A stretch of DNA of 64,000 nucleotides. It comes from CAVURS01 sp963795385 (GTDB lineage: Bacteria; Actinomycetota; Actinomycetes; Actinomycetales; CAVURS01). Location: assembly GCA_963795385.1 (NCBI GenBank), contig CAWCHK010000004.1, forward strand, positions 124,001 through 188,000, written 5' to 3'. Both the position numbers and the translations under genes were made by a program. This document shows, piece by piece, positions 7,916 through 16,350 of the stretch. Below the pieces are notes generated by a model, which did not search any database, was not told where the DNA came from, and worked only from the letters and a program-made list of their open reading frames with translations. The stretch's first letter is position 1, and each line of letters starts with the position of its first letter.

Positions 7916-9033
7916 TGGGACAGGTGCTGAGCGGCGCCCGGGTGGTGACGCCGCACGGGGTGCTCGACGGCGCGTGGGTCGAGGTGGTCGACGGACGCAT
8001 CGACCGGGTCGAGACCTCGCCCGCGCCGCCGCAGGCGGTGGACCTGGGCGGTGGCTGGCTGGTGCCCGGCTTCATCGACCTGCACGTCCACGGCGGTGGC
8101 GGTCACGACTTCACCTCGTCGGTCGAGGACATGGCCGCCGGAGTCGCGTTCCACCGGCGGCACGGCACCACGGGCACCCTGGTCTCGCTCATGGCCGGAC
8201 CGGTGGACGCGATGTCCGAGCAGCTCGGCTGGGCCGCGGGGCTCACCACGGCGGGTGAGGTGCTCGGCGCGCACCTCGAGGGGCCGTTCCTGTCCCGGAC
8301 CCGTTGCGGTGCGCAGAACCAGCGCCATCTCGCGGCGCCCGACCCGCTCGTCCTGGCCAAGCTGCTGTCGGCCGGGCAGGGCTCGGTCCGGAGCGTCACC
8401 GTCGCTCCCGAGCTGCCGCGGGCGCTCCACCTGATCGAGGACATCGTCGCCGCGGGGGCCATCGCGGCGGTCGGGCACACCGACGCGACGTACGAGCAGG
8501 CGGCGGCCGGATTCGCGGCGGGCGCGACCCTGGCGACGCATCTGTTCAACGCCATGGGCTCGATGAGCCAGCGGGCGCCGGGCCCGGCGGTCGCGGCGCT
8601 GGACGCGGGCGTCTACGTCGAGCTGATCAACGACGGCGTCCACGTGCACGAGGCCCTGACCCGTCTCGCCAGCGCCAGCGCCCCGGGCCGGGTCGCCCTG
8701 ATCACGGACGCGATCAGCGCCACCGGCGTCGGCGACGGGCACTACTCGCTCGGTGACCAGGACGTCGTCGTCAAGGACGGTCAGGCCCGACTGGCCAGCA
8801 CCCACGGGCTGGCCGGCAGCACGCTGACCATGGATGAGGCGGTCCGCCGCGCGGTGCAGGCCGTCGGGCTCACGATCGAGCAGGCCTCGGCCGCTGCCTC
8901 GACGACCCCGGCGCGAGTGCTGGGCATCGACAACCGTTGCGGGGCAATCGAACCCGGTCTGGACGCCGACCTCGTCGTACTCGACGACGGCCTGCGGGTG
9001 CAGCGGGTCATGGTCCGCGGCGACTGGGTGTGA
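7915..9033 (+). CDS. nagA: N-acetylglucosamine-6-phosphate deacetylase
   Basis: A 372-residue amidohydrolase that deacetylates GlcNAc-6-phosphate to glucosamine-6-phosphate, the signal that releases DasR from DNA. Metal and substrate motifs are in order: GFIDLHVHGGGG near residue 48, HLEGPFLS, GHTDAT, THLFNAM and LITDAISATG with the catalytic Asp. It overlaps the preceding permease stop by one base. It is the last gene of the operon, and a hairpin follows. NagB, which would complete the route to fructose-6-phosphate, is not in the window. Confidence 0.95.
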   Translation: MGQVLSGARVVTPHGVLDGAWVEVVDGRIDRVETSPAPPQAVDLGGGWLVPGFIDLHVHGGGGHDFTSSVEDMAAGVAFHRRHGTTGTLVSLMAGPVDAMSEQLGWAAGLTTAGEVLGAHLEGPFLSRTRCGAQNQRHLAAPDPLVLAKLLSAGQGSVRSVTVAPELPRALHLIEDIVAAGAIAAVGHTDATYEQAAAGFAAGATLATHLFNAMGSMSQRAPGPAVAALDAGVYVELINDGVHVHEALTRLASASAPGRVALITDAISATGVGDGHYSLGDQDVVVKDGQARLASTHGLAGSTLTMDEAVRRAVQAVGLTIEQASAAASTTPARVLGIDNRCGAIEPGLDADLVVLDDGLRVQRVMVRGDWV

Positions 9034-9041
9034 CGCAGCAC

Positions 9042-9075
9042 GCCGGCCGCGCGACCCGAGGGTGGCGCGACCGGC
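9042..9075. terminator. Hairpin between nagA and a convergent gene
   Basis: GCCGGCCGCGC (9042-9052) can pair with GCGCGACCGGC (9065-9075) with one mismatch around a 12-nt loop. It lies between two converging genes, so it could end transcription from both sides. There is no T-run. Confidence 0.5.
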
Positions 9076-9099
9076 GTACCGGTGGGTGGTGCGGGCCGG

Positions 9100-9738
9100 T
9101 CAGGGGACGAGCTGGCGCAGCGGCCCGGCCGTGTCGGCGAACTGCCGCGTGCTGAGTGCCTGCGTCCCTGCGGTGTGGTCACCGTTGAACGGCGTCACCG
9201 TGTTGGCGCAGCCGGCCTTGGCGGCATCCACGCTGGAGTTGAACCACACGCCGACGTGGAAGGTGTGCACCGGCGCGAACGCCGGGTTGGTGGCGGCGTC
9301 CTTGATCGTGCCGCTGTCGTGGACGACCGGTGCCGCGCCGGGCCCGGGTGCTACAGCGAAGGTCTCCACGCTGAACCGGCCGGCGAACTTCACGTGCGCG
9401 GTGCCCTGGGCGTTGGTCTCCAGGTCGCCCTGGTACCACGAGATGCCGAACGGCGTGTTGGGCAGCTGCGTCACGAACACGTCGAAGTCGGTGTTCTTCG
9501 GCAGGCCGTGGGCGTCGATGGTCATCTCCTCGACCTGGCCCTTGTGGACCACCTTGACCTGCGCGCCGGCTCCGACGAGGCAGTTCGAGCCGATCGAGGC
9601 GGTCGAGCGCTGCAGGGCGAAGCTGATCTGATGGCTGGACGTCCTGGCGTTGCTGCTGGCCTCGGCGGTGGTGACGCCACCGACGCCGAGCGCTGCCACG
9701 CCGATGACGGTCGCGATCTTGGCTGTCGTGAACTTCAT
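9100..9738 (-). CDS. Secreted protein of unknown function
   Basis: A 212-residue protein with a signal peptide (about residues 1-27, ending TTAEASS), starting at an ATG with AGGAGG 6 nt upstream. The mature part has two cysteines that could form a disulphide and is rich in beta-type sequence; I recognise no catalytic motif. It is divergent from an ECF sigma gene, and both promoters carry the same ECF-type motif, so it is a likely direct target of that sigma factor. This parallels mycobacterial SigK, whose neighbours include secreted antigens, but no homology to those antigens is claimed. Confidence 0.85.
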   Translation of the reverse strand: MKFTTAKIATVIGVAALGVGGVTTAEASSNARTSSHQISFALQRSTASIGSNCLVGAGAQVKVVHKGQVEEMTIDAHGLPKNTDFDVFVTQLPNTPFGISWYQGDLETNAQGTAHVKFAGRFSVETFAVAPGPGAAPVVHDSGTIKDAATNPAFAPVHTFHVGVWFNSSVDAAKAGCANTVTPFNGDHTAGTQALSTRQFADTAGPLRQLVP

Positions 9739-9778
9739 GTCGTCCTCCTGATGGGGTGCTGCCTTTGCGGTCGCTCTC

Positions 9779-9807
9779 GATACGCATCCGGCATCGCCAC
9801 CGGTTCC
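9779..9807 (-). promoter_or_regulatory. ECF-type promoter of the secreted protein
   Basis: On the minus strand GGAACC (9807-9802) is followed by 17 nt and CGTATC (9784-9779). The same GAACC and CGTAT elements occur, oppositely oriented, in front of the sigma gene. The start codon lies about 40 nt downstream. Confidence 0.6.
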
Positions 9808-9827
9808 CGGTTCGTGGGAGGTATCTC

Positions 9828-9855
9828 TGAACCGTCCCCGGCCTCCTGACGTATG
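9828..9855 (+). promoter_or_regulatory. ECF-type promoter of the sigma factor gene
   Basis: TGAACC (9828-9833), 16 nt, then CGTATG (9850-9855). It mirrors the divergent promoter at 9779-9807 and suggests that the sigma factor transcribes its own gene. Confidence 0.6.
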
Positions 9856-9880
9856 GAGGGGGAGGGCGGACGGAGGCCGG

Positions 9881-10639
9881 GTGCGCGCTGCAGTGATCGG
9901 CGAGGCCGAGCTCGCCGTACGGTTCGCGGCCGGCGAGCCGGACAGCGTCGGCGACGCCTATCGGGCGTACGGGCGGCTCGTCTATGCCGTGGCCTACCGC
10001 GTGCTCGGCGACGCGAGCCTGGCCGAGGACGCGACCCAGCAGACGTTCGTCCAGGCGTGGCAGAAGGCCGCGACCTTCGACCCCAGCCGGAGCCTCGGCC
10101 CGTGGCTGGCAACCATCGCCGGCCGGGCCGCCATCGACACCTACCGCCGCAACCGGCGGCACCGCCAGTCCGGCAACGTCGACGAGCTCGATGTCAACGA
10201 CCCGGGCCTGGCCACTCTGCCTCCCTCGGCGGAGGGGATCTACGACGCGTGGCAGGTACGCCGCGCCCTCGACGCGCTCCCGGACGCCGACCGCGAGCTG
10301 ATCCGGCTGCAGCACTACCGCGAGCTGACCCACACCGAGATCGCCGAGCACCTGGCGATCCCGGTCGGCACCGTCAAGTCGCGCAGCTTCCGGGCCCATC
10401 GCCGCCTGGCCGGCCTGCTCGGCCACCTGCGCGCGGACCCGAGCAACGACGCCGACAAGGACGCGAGCAACGACGCGAGCACCGACGCGAGCACCGACGC
10501 GAGCAACCTTGCGAGCACCGACGCGAGCAACCTTGCGAGCAAAGACGCAGACCGGGGGGACCGCCCGGTGAGCGGCTCGGTCGGTGACAATGATGCTGGT
10601 GCCATCGACGTGAGGAGAGGAGGCGTGCGCCATGACTGA
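9881..10639 (+). CDS. ECF RNA polymerase sigma factor with a repeat tail
   Basis: A 252-residue sigma-70 family factor. Region 2 includes DATQQTFVQAW near residue 50, and region 4 is the helix-turn-helix LTHTEIAEHLAIPVGTVKSR near residues 147-167. The GTG at 9881 has GGAGG 4 nt upstream. After residue 185 there is an unusual low-complexity tail made of DASN/DAST units encoded by a 12-bp tandem repeat, not part of the ECF fold. The gene overlaps the anti-sigma gene by 8 nt, and its promoter carries a motif shared with the divergent secreted protein, so autoregulation is likely. The ECF subgroup cannot be fixed by eye; SigK-like is the closest idea. Confidence 0.92.
   Translation: MRAAVIGEAELAVRFAAGEPDSVGDAYRAYGRLVYAVAYRVLGDASLAEDATQQTFVQAWQKAATFDPSRSLGPWLATIAGRAAIDTYRRNRRHRQSGNVDELDVNDPGLATLPPSAEGIYDAWQVRRALDALPDADRELIRLQHYRELTHTEIAEHLAIPVGTVKSRSFRAHRRLAGLLGHLRADPSNDADKDASNDASTDASTDASNLASTDASNLASKDADRGDRPVSGSVGDNDAGAIDVRRGGVRHD
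10460..10543. repeat. 12-bp tandem repeat inside the sigma factor gene
   Basis: Seven units of GACGCGAGCAAC with variants (GACGCGAGCACC, CTTGCGAGCACC). The period is a multiple of three, so copy-number change would lengthen or shorten the protein tail without breaking the frame. Confidence 0.9.
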
Positions 10640-11378
10640 CGACGACGTGGTCGCCTACCTCGTCGGCGACTCCGGGGCGCGGCCGCCCGGCGCGGACACC
10701 GCGCGGGTCGAGCGCACCCGAGCGCTCCTCGGCGAACCGGACCTGTGGGCCGAGCCGAGCCCGGATCTGGAGTCGCGGGTCGTGGCGGCGGTCCTGGCCG
10801 CCGGCCGCCGTCCCGCCGCCGACCTAGGTCCCACCGCCAACCTAGGTCCCGCCGCCGACCCCGACCCCGCGACGGCGCCGACCGCGCCGACCGCGACCAA
10901 AGCCGATGCGCCGGAACCAGTCTCGCTCGAGGAGCGGCGCGCGTCGCGACGACGGTTCGGCCGCTCGCTGCTCGGCGCGGCGGCCGCGGTGGTCCTGTTG
11001 CTCGGCATCGGCGCCGTCGTCCTCACCCATCGCGACCGGCCCGTGCAGTTCGCCGCCGCCCTGCGGGGCACGCCGCTCGCGCCGGCGGCGAAGGGATCGG
11101 TGACGATGACCCGGACCACCAGCGGCTGGCGGGTTCACCTCCAGGCCAGTGGCCTGCCGCGGCTGGACGGCGGCCGGTACTACCAGGGCTGGCTGAAGGA
11201 CGCCGCGGGCCGTCTGGTCCCGATCGGCACGTTCAACCAGCCGGACGACGTCACCCTGTGGTCCGGCGTCCCCCCGAGCGCCTTCCCCACGCTGACGATC
11301 ACCCGCCAGGACGCCGCGAGCGGCCCGGCGTCATCCGGCCAGAAGGTCCTCGTCGGCATCACGCACCGCACCCACTGA
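10632..11378 (+). CDS. Anti-sigma factor, RskA-like membrane protein
   Basis: A 248-residue protein with a cytoplasmic N-terminus, one transmembrane helix near residues 114-132 (LLGAAAAVVLLLGIGAVVL) and an extracellular domain resembling the C-terminal domain of RskA (anti-sigma-K), with YYQGWLKDAAGRLVPIGTF. It overlaps the sigma gene by 8 nt, which keeps the two proteins in balance. A classical zinc-binding anti-sigma motif is absent. The cytoplasmic part contains three 18-bp repeats (10812-10865) giving Pro/Ala-rich linker units. The likely role is to hold the sigma factor at the membrane until an envelope signal triggers proteolysis. Confidence 0.82.
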   Translation: MTDDDVVAYLVGDSGARPPGADTARVERTRALLGEPDLWAEPSPDLESRVVAAVLAAGRRPAADLGPTANLGPAADPDPATAPTAPTATKADAPEPVSLEERRASRRRFGRSLLGAAAAVVLLLGIGAVVLTHRDRPVQFAAALRGTPLAPAAKGSVTMTRTTSGWRVHLQASGLPRLDGGRYYQGWLKDAAGRLVPIGTFNQPDDVTLWSGVPPSAFPTLTITRQDAASGPASSGQKVLVGITHRTH

Positions 11379-11521
11379 GCCACCCCCGAACTGCAACAGG
11401 TCACGCGCCATGGCGTAGGTCCCCGGCGGCGCGAGATGCCGAGGCCGGCCTGGATCGCATCGAAGCTACGGTCGGGTCAGTTGGTTCCGTGAAGAGACTC
11501 GTCCATGCCCTGGAGGCGACC

Positions 11522-12064
11522 ATGACCCCCGCACCGACCACCGAGTCGCAGAGCCTGCCGCAGGGCGACCTGGGCCTGCTGCAGACCGAGCTGGCCCAAC
11601 AGCTCCTGCACGCTGCGATCCCGGTCCGGCTGGCCTTCGTCTGGACCGACGGCACGCCGCGAGTGGTCCCGACGTGGTTCCACTGGAGCGGGAGCGAGGT
11701 CGTGATGGCGACGTACATCGCCGGCCCGGAGATCGGGATCCGCCACCCCGCGTCGCGCATCGCGGTGCTGCGCGCCAACCCGGCCGTCGCGATGTCGATC
11801 GACACCGACACCTTCCCGCCGCAGAGCCTGACCATCCGTGGCGAGGCCACCGTCACCGAGGTCGACGGCATCGCGGAGGAGTACGCCGCCGCGGCGCGCC
11901 GCTACCTCGGCGACGAGGCGGCCGCGGGGATGCTCGCGTCGGTGGACCGGCCCGGCACCCGGCAGGCCCGGATCGCCGTCCGCCCGGCCTGGGTCGGCCT
12001 GCTGGACTTCGTCGGCCGCCTCCCCAGCCCCCAGGGCGGCGTCGTCGCGGCCGACCGGACCTGA
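11522..12064 (+). CDS. Pyridoxamine 5'-phosphate oxidase-like flavin/F420 protein
   Basis: A 180-residue split-barrel protein of the pyridoxamine-phosphate-oxidase-like superfamily, whose members bind FMN, F420 or haem. Typical pieces are IPVRLAFVWTDGTPRVVPTWFHW near residues 36-58, the central IAVLRANPAVAMSID, and SLTIRGEATVTEV. The ATG at 11522 has GGAGG 5 nt upstream; the frame continues upstream, where no start has a ribosome site as good. Cofactor and substrate are unknown. It stands alone between the anti-sigma gene and dps. Confidence 0.8.
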   Translation: MTPAPTTESQSLPQGDLGLLQTELAQQLLHAAIPVRLAFVWTDGTPRVVPTWFHWSGSEVVMATYIAGPEIGIRHPASRIAVLRANPAVAMSIDTDTFPPQSLTIRGEATVTEVDGIAEEYAAAARRYLGDEAAAGMLASVDRPGTRQARIAVRPAWVGLLDFVGRLPSPQGGVVAADRT

Positions 12065-12090
12065 GTCGTTGAGAGCCCGTCGGCCGCAGC

Positions 12091-12145
12091 CGGGTCGCGG
12101 TCGGGTCGCGGTCGGGTCGCGGTCGAGCCGCGGTCGAGTCGCCGG
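12091..12145. repeat. 11-bp tandem repeat upstream of dps
   Basis: About five units of CGGGTCGCGGT, the last two diverged. It lies in the gap before dps. An 11-bp period matches one helical turn, so all copies face the same side of the DNA. Confidence 0.75.
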
Positions 12146-12212
12146 GCGGCCCGACAGGTGGTGCCATGGGGCGACGGCGGGATCGGCTCGCCGCCCGAAC
12201 CGGAGGTAGCAC

Positions 12213-12821
12213 GTGCCAGCCAGCAAGGCGACCACCAGCAAGGCGACCAAGATCGCCTTCACCGTCCCCGGGATGAGCCAACGTGATGCCCAGAGCGTCA
12301 TCGCCCTCTTGCAGGACCGGCTGAACGCCCTGAACGACCTGGCGCTGACCCTCAAGCACGTGCACTGGAACGTCGTCGGGCCGGACTTCATCGGGATCCA
12401 CACGATGCTCGACCCGCAGGTGGACGCCGTACGGCTGATGGTCGACACGACGGCCGAGCGGATCGCGACCCTCGGTGGCTCGCCCGTCGGCACTCCCGGT
12501 GCACTCGTCGCGGCCCGGTCCTGGGACGACTACGACATCGGCCGGGCCGACGCCATCGCGCACATGGGCGGTCTGGACCGGGTGTACGCCGGCGTCATCG
12601 CCGCGCACCGCGAGGCGATCGAGAAGACCGACGAGCCCGACCCGGTGACGCAGGACATGCTGATCGAGCAGTCGGCGGCGCTGGAGCAGTTCCACTGGTT
12701 CGTCCGGGCTCACATCGAGAGTGCCGGCGGCCGGTTGGCCACCGGCTCCGCGCGGACCGAGAAGGCGGCCGGCCAGCGAGCAGTCCGCAGCGCTACCCGT
12801 TCACGGACGACGAAGGCATAG
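12213..12821 (+). CDS. dps: Dps-type DNA-binding ferritin
   Basis: A 202-residue Dps protein that oxidises and stores iron with peroxide and shields DNA in stationary phase or stress. The ferroxidase ligands are visible: KHVHWNVVG with His51, and DAVRLMVDTTAERIATLGG with Asp78 and Glu82. Helical blocks such as QDMLIEQSAALEQFHWFVRAH are typical. The C-terminal 35 residues are basic (Arg/Lys-rich), a DNA-binding tail as in mycobacterial Dps1. The GTG start has GGAGG 6 nt upstream. A small acidic gene follows after 9 nt. Confidence 0.95.
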   Translation: MPASKATTSKATKIAFTVPGMSQRDAQSVIALLQDRLNALNDLALTLKHVHWNVVGPDFIGIHTMLDPQVDAVRLMVDTTAERIATLGGSPVGTPGALVAARSWDDYDIGRADAIAHMGGLDRVYAGVIAAHREAIEKTDEPDPVTQDMLIEQSAALEQFHWFVRAHIESAGGRLATGSARTEKAAGQRAVRSATRSRTTKA

Positions 12822-12830
12822 GGAGGCACG

Positions 12831-13010
12831 ATGTCCGAGCGAGGCCGGCCAGATGAGCCCGACGAGCGCGACGTGCGGAGCGGCGCCGACGAGGCCGCCG
12901 TCGACGGGGTGCCTGACACCCCCAATACCGACCCGGACCGGCACGAGCCGGACCAAGCGACCGGGGAGGACCAGGCCCGGGAGAACCGCGAGCGGGAGTC
13001 TCCCGCGTAG
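12831..13010 (+). CDS. Small acidic hydrophilic protein (59 aa)
   Basis: An ATG with AGGGAGG 4 nt upstream opens a 59-residue frame rich in Asp, Glu, Arg and Pro, with no hydrophobic segment (MSERGRPDEPDERD at the start). It follows dps by 9 nt, so it is probably co-transcribed. It looks intrinsically disordered. I do not recognise a family. The good ribosome site is the main reason to call it real. Confidence 0.6.
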   Translation: MSERGRPDEPDERDVRSGADEAAVDGVPDTPNTDPDRHEPDQATGEDQARENRERESPA

Positions 13011-13105
13011 CCGGGAACCCTGACTGGACAGCGCTTCCGGGTCTGCTTATCGTCTGCGCGAACCAAGCGGCAGCTCAGCCCCACGCAGATCAGGGAGGAT
13101 TCGCA

Positions 13106-13372
13106 GTGGGTGAGGACCTTGCAGGCTTAGTTGACGGCTCGCCGGGCGCATCAGGGGTGGTGATCGCGGAGATCGAGCCACCCAGAGCAGTCGTTCGACT
13201 CGTCGGTGAGGTGGACCTCGGCGTCGCGGCCGAGCTGCACCGGTTGGCGCAGGACATCGCCGCTCGGCAACTCCCCGTGCTGCTCGACGCCGAGAACTTG
13301 TCGTTCACCGACCGGGTCAGCTGCGAGGCATCGGGGCCGCCGACCCGCCGCGGTGACGAGGGTGCAGCGTGA
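13106..13372 (+). CDS. Short STAS-domain protein with a damaged C-terminus
   Basis: An 88-residue protein whose first 75 residues fit a STAS domain of the anti-sigma-antagonist type (VVRLVGEVDLGVAAELHRLAQ, then LPVLLDAENLSFTD). In working antagonists the next residues are a Ser-containing DSSG-like loop and a final helix. Here the sequence turns into RVSCEASGPPTRRGDE and stops, so both the phosphorylatable serine context and the last helix are missing. A small indel near 13315-13325 is the simplest cause. The GTG start has AGGGAGG upstream. The stop overlaps the start of the GAF-ANTAR gene (GTGA), so it may still serve to couple translation. Confidence 0.65.
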   Translation: MGEDLAGLVDGSPGASGVVIAEIEPPRAVVRLVGEVDLGVAAELHRLAQDIAARQLPVLLDAENLSFTDRVSCEASGPPTRRGDEGAA

Positions 13373-14103
13373 CCACCACGGCGACGGTGGACGACCGCTT
13401 CCCCGACGTGACCAGCGAGACCTGCTCGCTTCTGGAGCAGCTCGCCCGAGCGCTGCGGCTGGGGGACGTCGGGCTGCAGCCGACGCTGGACGCCATCGTC
13501 TCCGCAGCCGTCGCCACGATCACACCGGCGCGGTTCGCCGGGCTGATCCTCGTCCAGTCCGGCCGCCTCACACCGCAGGCGACGCTCGGTGAGCCGCCGC
13601 ACGAGCTCGACCTGCTGCAGCAGCGACTGGACGAGGGACCGTGCCTGTCGGCCGCGCGCGAGCAGCGGCTCGTCCGGGTCCAGGACACGGCCATGGATCC
13701 GCGCTGGACCGAGGTGCTCGAACGCGCCGCCGAGCTCGGGGTGGCCAGCATGCTGTGCGTCCCGCTCTGGGTGGACGATCAGCGACTCGGAGCCCTGAGC
13801 CTCTACGGCGACCAGGTGGACGCCTTCCAGGACCACGACGTGCAGCTCACCGGGCTGTACGCGACGCATGCCGCCCTCGCCCTCGCCGACGCCCAGCGGG
13901 CCGACCAGCTCCAGACGGCCCTGCTCAACCGTGACGTGATCGGGCAGGCCAAGGGCATCCTGATGGAGCGCCTCCACGTCACGGCCGACAGCGCGTTCAA
14001 CGTCCTGGCCGAGGCGTCGCAGCGCGCCAACGTCAAGCTCGCCGAGGTGGCGCAGCACCTGGCCGACACCGGCGAGCTGCTGGGCCGCCCGCGCGATCGC
14101 TGA
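13369..14103 (+). CDS. GAF-ANTAR regulator
   Basis: A 244-residue protein with an N-terminal GAF sensor domain (about residues 20-175) and a C-terminal ANTAR RNA-binding domain (about 185-235; DVIGQAKGILMERLHVTADSAFNVL). ANTAR proteins bind paired hairpins in nascent RNA and stop termination. The GAF ligand is unknown. The GTG start overlaps the stop of the STAS gene, an arrangement seen often in actinobacterial stress loci. Targets cannot be read from the window. Confidence 0.9.
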   Translation: MTTTATVDDRFPDVTSETCSLLEQLARALRLGDVGLQPTLDAIVSAAVATITPARFAGLILVQSGRLTPQATLGEPPHELDLLQQRLDEGPCLSAAREQRLVRVQDTAMDPRWTEVLERAAELGVASMLCVPLWVDDQRLGALSLYGDQVDAFQDHDVQLTGLYATHAALALADAQRADQLQTALLNRDVIGQAKGILMERLHVTADSAFNVLAEASQRANVKLAEVAQHLADTGELLGRPRDR

Positions 14104-14225
14104 TCGGCGCGGCCGGGGGCGCGCACCGATGCCGGCGGTCCCGACGGGCGGGACGCGGCACCCGCGTGTACTTTCGCTGCAGGTGCAGACCACGCGCCTC
14201 CACCCGATGTGAATGTGGAGCGGTC

Positions 14226-16342
14226 ATGCCCTCTTCTCCTGCCTCCCGTCCTGCGCGCAAGCCGGCCCGTGCGGCCAAGCGGGCGGCCACCTCGCCCGTC
14301 GAACCAGGGTCTCCGAAGGCGTTGCAGCAGACCGGTGACTACCTGACCACGGCCGAAGGGCTCCGCCTGCCCACCACCGACCACTCGCTCAAGGTGGGGG
14401 ACCGCGGGCCGACGTTGCTGGAGGACTTCCACCTCCGCGAGAAGATCACCCACTTCGACCACGAGCGGATCCCGGAGCGGGTCGTCCACGCCCGAGGGGC
14501 CGCGGCGCACGGCGTCTTCGAGTCGTACGGCACGGCGAGCGCCGTGACCAAGGCGGCGTTCCTCGGCGAGAAGGGCCGCCAGACCAAGGACATTCACCCG
14601 GTTCTCGACGGTGCTCGGCTCGCGCGGTTCGGCGGACACGGTCCGGGACACGCGCGGCTTCGCGGTCAAGTTCTACACGGACGAGGGCAACTTCGACCTG
14701 GTCGGCAACAACATCCCGGTGTTCTTCATCCAGGACGGCATCAAGTTCCCCGACATCATCCACGCGGCCAAGCCGCACCCGGACCGGGAGATCCCGCAGG
14801 CGCAGTCGGCGCACGACACGTTCTGGGACTTCGTCTCCCTGCACACCGAGGCCACCCACCACGTGCTCTGGAACATGAGCGACCGCGGCATCCCGCGCTC
14901 GTACCGGACGATGGAGGGCTTCGGCGTCCACACCTTCCGGCTGGTCAACGCGAAGGGCAAGACCAGCCTGGTGAAGTTCCACTGGAAGCCGGTCGCCGGC
15001 GTGCACTCCCTGGTGTGGGAGGAGGCCCAGATCGCCGCGGGGTGTGACCCGGACTTCCACCGGCGGGACCTGGCTGACGGCATCGACGCCGGGGCGTTCT
15101 TCGAGTACGAGCTCGGCCTGCAGGTGATGCCGGACGACGGCAGCGACAGCTTCGAGGGGATCGACCTGCTCGACCCGACCAAGCTCGTGCCCGAGGAGCT
15201 CGTGCCGGTGCAGCTCGTCGGCAAGCTCACGCTCAACGCGAACCCGACCAACTACTTCGCCGAGACCGAGCAGGTGGCGTTCCACACCGGCCACCTGGTC
15301 CCGGGGATCGAGGTCACCAACGACCCGCTGATGCAGGCGCGGCTGTTCTCCTACCTGGACACCCAGCTGACCCGGCTCGGGGGGCCCAACTTCGCGCAGC
15401 TGCCGATCAACCAGCCGAGATGCCCCGTCAACGACATGCTCCGCGACGGCATGCACCAGACGGCCATCCACCCGGGCATCGCGCCGTACCGGCCGAACAG
15501 CCTGGACGGCGGGCAGCCGGAGCTCGCCGGACGAGGCCGCCGGTGCCTACGTCCAGACCGAGCGCCCGATCGAAGGTGCGCCGGTGCGGGCCAACCCCGC
15601 GTCGTTCGACGACCACTTCTCCCAGGCGACGATGTTCTTCCGCAGCCTCACGCCGCTGGAGCAGGACCACGTCGTCGCGGCGTTCACGTTCGAGCTCGGC
15701 AAGTGCCTGGAGCAGTCGATCAAGGAGCGCGAGCTCGAGGTCCTGGCCCAGGTGGACGCCGACCTGTGCTCGAAGGTGGCAGCCGGTCTCGGCCTGGTCG
15801 CACCGACGGGGAGGCCCGCCACCGACCCGCTGCTGTCGCCGTCCCTGTCGCAGATCGTCGACCGGCCGGGACCCGTGGCCGGTCGCAAGGTCGGCGTCAT
15901 CGCCGACGACGGCTCGGACCTCGCCGGGATCGTCAAGCTCCGGCAGGTCGCGGACCGGCTGGGCGTGAGCGTGCTGACCGTCGCTCCTCACGGCGGGACG
16001 CTGGCGACCGGTCGGCGCAGGCTGACGGTGGACCGCACCCTCCTCACCGCGCGGTCGATCGAGTTCGACGCCCTGGTCGTCGCCGACGGCCCGGCGCCCG
16101 ACCCGGACATCAAGCTCGTCCTGATGCTGCACGAGGCCTACCGGCACTGCAAAGCCTTGGGGGCGTGGGGCACTGGGGCCGCGGTCCTGGCTGCCTGCCA
16201 CATCGAGCAGGGGCCCGGAGTCGTGCTGGGCGACACGGTGGTCAAGAGCTTCACCGACCAGCTGGTGGCGGCGCTGGGGCTGCATCGGGCCTGGGACCGG
16301 GCGCCGCTGGTGATGAGCTCGGCCGTCCCGCCGGTGGTCTGA
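14226..16342 (+). pseudogene. katE: Large-subunit haem catalase (KatE/HPII type) with two 1-bp frameshifts
   Basis: Three reading frames join into one clade-2 catalase of about 705 residues. Frame 1 gives the N-terminal arm and the catalytic His in VVHARGAAAHG. Near 14588-14594 one extra base shifts it to the frame with FTRFSTVLGSRGSADT, the Asn site NNIPVFFIQDG, and the haem-ligand Tyr in RLFSYLDTQLTRLG. Near 15528 an extra G in GCCGGACGAG moves it to the last frame, which carries a flavodoxin-like domain typical of HPII catalases (GRKVGVIADDGSDLAGI). Without those two bases every part reads through. Either the gene is recently dead or the assembly has two errors. The ATG at 14226 has GGAG upstream. 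Confidence 0.88.
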
Positions 16343-16350
16343 GCCGCCAC

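Noticed and set aside
10440..10560. CRISPR-like repeat array
   Set aside because: The 12-bp units are contiguous, without spacers, and translate in frame within the sigma factor gene.
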